Positions 58,838 to 60,779 of a stretch of DNA of 60,779 nucleotides are shown one piece after another. The stretch spans positions 1 to 60,779 of the forward strand of contig SVHY01000005.1 of NCBI GenBank assembly GCA_015055545.1. Direction: 5' to 3'. Under the pieces are notes generated by a model, which worked only from the letters and a program-made list of their open reading frames with translations, was not told where the DNA came from and did no database searches. Numbering within the stretch: position 1 is the first letter of the stretch; each line of letters starts with the position of its first letter. A program made the translations under genes and the position numbers. The DNA comes from Clostridiales bacterium (GTDB lineage: Bacteria > Bacillota > Clostridia > Christensenellales > Borkfalkiaceae).

Positions 58838-59646
58838 AAAAGATTTTTAAAGTATTTCTAATTCTCGGGACTTGTCTGCTGTTTATCGGCGGCGGTATTT
58901 TTCTCATTGCCTTTGCCAAAGTCGATTTTGATATTCACGCTCTTTCGGCTACAAAGACAAAGGAAGAACGTTATGAAGAAACTTCTATCGTTACTTCCCT
59001 GTCCCTTGAATACACCGTCGCGGATATCAACGTCGTCGCAACGGACAGCGAAAAATTAAGCGTTTCCTATTCTTGCCCCTATAACCGTAAAGGCGATATA
59101 TACGAAGTTTCGATTACGGAAGAAAACGGTCGGCTTTCTATCGTGGAAAAAACGAAACAGCATGTTTCTTTGAGCTTCTTCAACTTTTACGACCACGACG
59201 TTACCGTATACGTACCCAAGGACCGCGTCTTGGATATTCAAATCCAAACGAACACGGGCGATATTAAACTCGGCAACGGTACGTTTGGGAAAATCGACTT
59301 AGAAACGAATACGGGTGATATTGTATTCGGCGCAATCACGGCAACGGAAATATCCGTATCCGTTGATACGGGCGACGTAGATTTTAACGGCAACGTGATT
59401 GCAAATACGCTCACCATCGAAACGGACACGGGCGATATCGATAGCAACGGCGTTATCACGGCGCAAACGATTAAAGCGGAAACGGATACGGGCGACGTAG
59501 AACTGATTTTATCGGGCAAACAAACCGATTACACGATAATCGCGAAAACGAATACGGGCGATCAGAATATCCACTCGGGCGGGAACGGCGAGAAAAAATT
59601 AAGCGTTTCCTGTTCCACAGGCGATATTGAAATTGATTTCAGATAA
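58834..59646 (+). CDS. DUF4097 beta-repeat membrane protein
   Basis: 270 residues. One N-terminal helix (VFLILGTCLLFIGGGIFLIA) and an extracytoplasmic repeat with DTGD/NTGD rungs: QTNTGDIKLGNG, TNTGDIVFG, DTGDVDFNG, DTGDIDSNG, DTGDVELIL, TNTGDQNIH, STGDIEIDF. This is the LiaG-like DUF4097 right-handed repeat. It overlaps DUF1700 by four bases (ATGA). Probable cell-envelope stress sensor of the operon. Ends at a strong terminator. Confidence 0.9.
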   Translation: MKKIFKVFLILGTCLLFIGGGIFLIAFAKVDFDIHALSATKTKEERYEETSIVTSLSLEYTVADINVVATDSEKLSVSYSCPYNRKGDIYEVSITEENGRLSIVEKTKQHVSLSFFNFYDHDVTVYVPKDRVLDIQIQTNTGDIKLGNGTFGKIDLETNTGDIVFGAITATEISVSVDTGDVDFNGNVIANTLTIETDTGDIDSNGVITAQTIKAETDTGDVELILSGKQTDYTIIAKTNTGDQNIHSGGNGEKKLSVSCSTGDIEIDFR

Positions 59647-59658
59647 GAAAAACGAACG

Positions 59659-59692
59659 CGCCTCCAACGGCAAAAAACGTTGGAGGCGTTTT
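59659..59692. terminator. Terminator of the padR operon
   Basis: CGCCTCCAACG/CGTTGGAGGCG, an 11-bp stem with an 8-base loop then TTTTATT; convergent with the Dabb gene. Confidence 0.85.
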
Positions 59693-59693
59693 A

Positions 59694-59996
59694 TTATATC
59701 TCAAAATCCAAACAGCTCCGCACCGCCGTATACGGCCGAACGAGCGTATTTGCAACGGCTACGTGCGCAGGGTGCACGGCATACTCTTTCAAGGCTTGTA
59801 CGCTTTCAAACGTGGAATCGAGCATTAAATCCACCGTAGAAGATTCCAAACCGTTGATATGTACTTTAATTTCCGTCAAGCCCGTGATTTTCCCCAAAAG
59901 GCTTTCCAAACCGTCTTTAATTCCCCGTTTAATATCCGTTTTTTCCTTTTCCTAATATTCGTCTTTTAATTTCCATAAAATTACGTGTTTAATCAT
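59694..59996 (-). pseudogene. Dabb-domain stress protein with in-frame amber codon
   Basis: ATG 59996 with GGAG opens MIKHVILWKLKDEY, then TAG at 59952-59954 (codon 15), then reading continues in the same frame through EKEKTDIKRGIKDGLESLLG, IKVHINGLESSTVDLMLDST and PYTAVRSCLDFEI to the end. That is a complete 100-residue Dabb (stress-responsive A/B barrel) protein, so only one codon breaks it. TAG is rare here but is a normal stop elsewhere (56857), so recoding is not required. Likely a nonsense mutation or base error; the downstream start at 59909 would lack the first strand. Confidence 0.75.
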
Positions 59997-60378
59997 TTTT
60001 TCTTTCTCCTTTTTACTTCCCAAAAAGCGCAAGAGCTTTTAAGGCAATTATTTTTAATTTATTTCTATCTTTTAATATTCGCTTGAAGGAGTGTGTATAG
60101 TGAAAAGTTGGCGGTGTATATTTATACCCTTTTTCAAGCGTTTTGTTTATCTTATGCATACATATTGCATATTTTGTCGAATTATGTATATTTATACAAA
60201 ACGCGGTAGCTGTAGGTTTTTGGTGCTTTTTCACCCAATTTTTCGTAGCTGGTCTTGACAGTCCTTGGTATTTTGAAAGTGCGTTAATCCCTTATAAAAC
60301 CTGACTTTTTCGGGATTTTTCAAGTGCTTTTTATTGCTATCTTAACGCCACCCACTATCACCGCAAGTCTTACTATTT
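59997..60378. other. Gene-poor stretch with paired palindromes
   Basis: No firm gene. GTATATTTATAC occurs at 60116-60127 and 60186-60197. CGCTTGAA (60080-60087) pairs with TTCAAGCG (60133-60140) across the first palindrome. A weak 52-codon GTG frame (60100-60258, plus, AAGGAG ahead) and a 73-aa minus frame (60013-60234) have no support beyond their length. The repeats may be operators or remains of an element. Confidence 0.5.
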
Positions 60379-60779
60379 TTAAGGCTCTAAAACTTTGTTC
60401 TTTTTCAAGAAATCAATCACCCATTCTTTTGTATATTCTATCCCTTTATCTTTATAAATAGCGCCTATAATCGCCTCTATGTATGAATTATGTTTTTTAT
60501 TTGAAACCTTATCTTCTTCAGGGGATTCGCCATAAAAATACTTGTCATTATACGCAAACTCGTAAATCTTTAAATGATTAGACAGTTCAAATAGCGTCTT
60601 GTTATCTTCTATTTTCTTTTTCTCGTCCGTAATATATTTTTTATCCTGCGCCTTATCAAAAAAGTATTCCGTTAAAATAAATTTAAGTATACTATCCCCT
60701 AACGTCGCAAGGGCGTCATTTTCATAGTTCTTCCTATGTTTTCCGTCATCTTTGTTTTCGATTTTTTTGGCATACATAG
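60379..60779 (-). CDS. RNase III-like domain protein, altered active site (partial)
   Basis: At least 132 residues, open to the window edge; first ATG seen at 60777. It matches the RNase III fold: NDALATLGDSILKFILTEYF and SNKKHNSYIEAIIGAIYKDK. Of the four metal ligands, the Asp in GDS and the second-motif Glu (YIEAIIGA) remain, but the first-motif Glu is Ala (LATLGD) and the second-motif Asp is not seen (Ser). No dsRNA-binding domain follows; the frame ends after WVIDFLKKNKVLEP. Either a degenerate or specialised RNase III relative. Function not assignable. Confidence 0.65.
   Translation of the reverse strand, partial: MYAKKIENKDDGKHRKNYENDALATLGDSILKFILTEYFFDKAQDKKYITDEKKKIEDNKTLFELSNHLKIYEFAYNDKYFYGESPEEDKVSNKKHNSYIEAIIGAIYKDKGIEYTKEWVIDFLKKNKVLEP

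Noticed and set aside
59952-59954. Genetic-code recoding of TAG
   Set aside because: TAG is the stop codon of the SLOG gene and no suppressor tRNA is visible; one event is not evidence of recoding.
60013-60234. 73-codon minus-strand frame
   Set aside because: GTG start without a ribosome site, no homology pattern, overlaps the palindrome region.

Overview
The window looks like the chromosome of a low-to-moderate GC Clostridia-type Bacillota, probably a gut commensal (class fairly sure, order a guess). The reasons are clean sigma-A promoters (TTGACA-17-TATAAT) and AGGAGG ribosome sites throughout. Typical Firmicutes genes are present: sipW/TasA-like genes, DegV, PadR-DUF1700-DUF4097, a SpoIIE-type phosphatase and a RuvX/DUF1292 pair.

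Bases 1-20900 are a Gram-positive carbohydrate-utilisation locus. An AraC regulator (19951, plus) faces a long minus-strand cluster: GH5-like hydrolase, GH127 beta-L-arabinofuranosidase-like enzyme, solute-binding lipoprotein (frame broken), two MalF/MalG-type permeases, a giant Ig-like surface protein, a DUF4838 lipoprotein, two giant repeat proteins with a translationally coupled 46-aa peptide, and the start of another hydrolase. Bases 20985-22540 hold gene remnants, a structured ncRNA with its own promoter and terminator, an AT-rich repeat block and tRNA-Arg(ACG).

Bases 22600-47590 are mostly housekeeping and small accessory genes: SpoIIE-type phosphatase, lipid kinase, CCA-adding enzyme, galactokinase, cold-shock protein, SGNH hydrolase, UppP, tsf-rpsB, an SDR, a RuvX-DUF1292 fusion, a cyclophilin lipoprotein, a zinc-ribbon/coiled-coil/leucine-rich protein and a sipW/TasA-like export cluster. 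Bases 48200-51750 carry rplL-rplJ-rplA-rplK-nusG-secE-rpmG without rpoBC. Bases 51840-60779 hold a lipoprotein, a double-HTH regulator with a divergent micro-gene, an AAA/DUF4143 ATPase bracketed by direct repeats, an aminotransferase, DegV, a SLOG-fold protein with a second copy of the structured ncRNA, a PadR operon, a Dabb gene with an amber stop, and a partial RNase III-like gene.

Two observations stand out. First, there are two paralogous ncRNAs (21463-21675 and 57516-57725). Both have perfect promoters, the same length, terminators and covarying stems, and each is followed by a 40-nt hairpin that is 38/40 identical. Second, one control design recurs: a small XRE-type regulator next to a divergent promoter whose 17-bp spacer contains the palindromic operator. 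One such operator, GTCAGTT-N3-AACTGAC, also sits at a lipoprotein promoter 13 kb away, linking that gene to the sipW/TasA-like cluster. Four genes are interrupted (solute-binding protein, sugar isomerase, zinc-ribbon protein, Dabb), which means either local decay or assembly errors.
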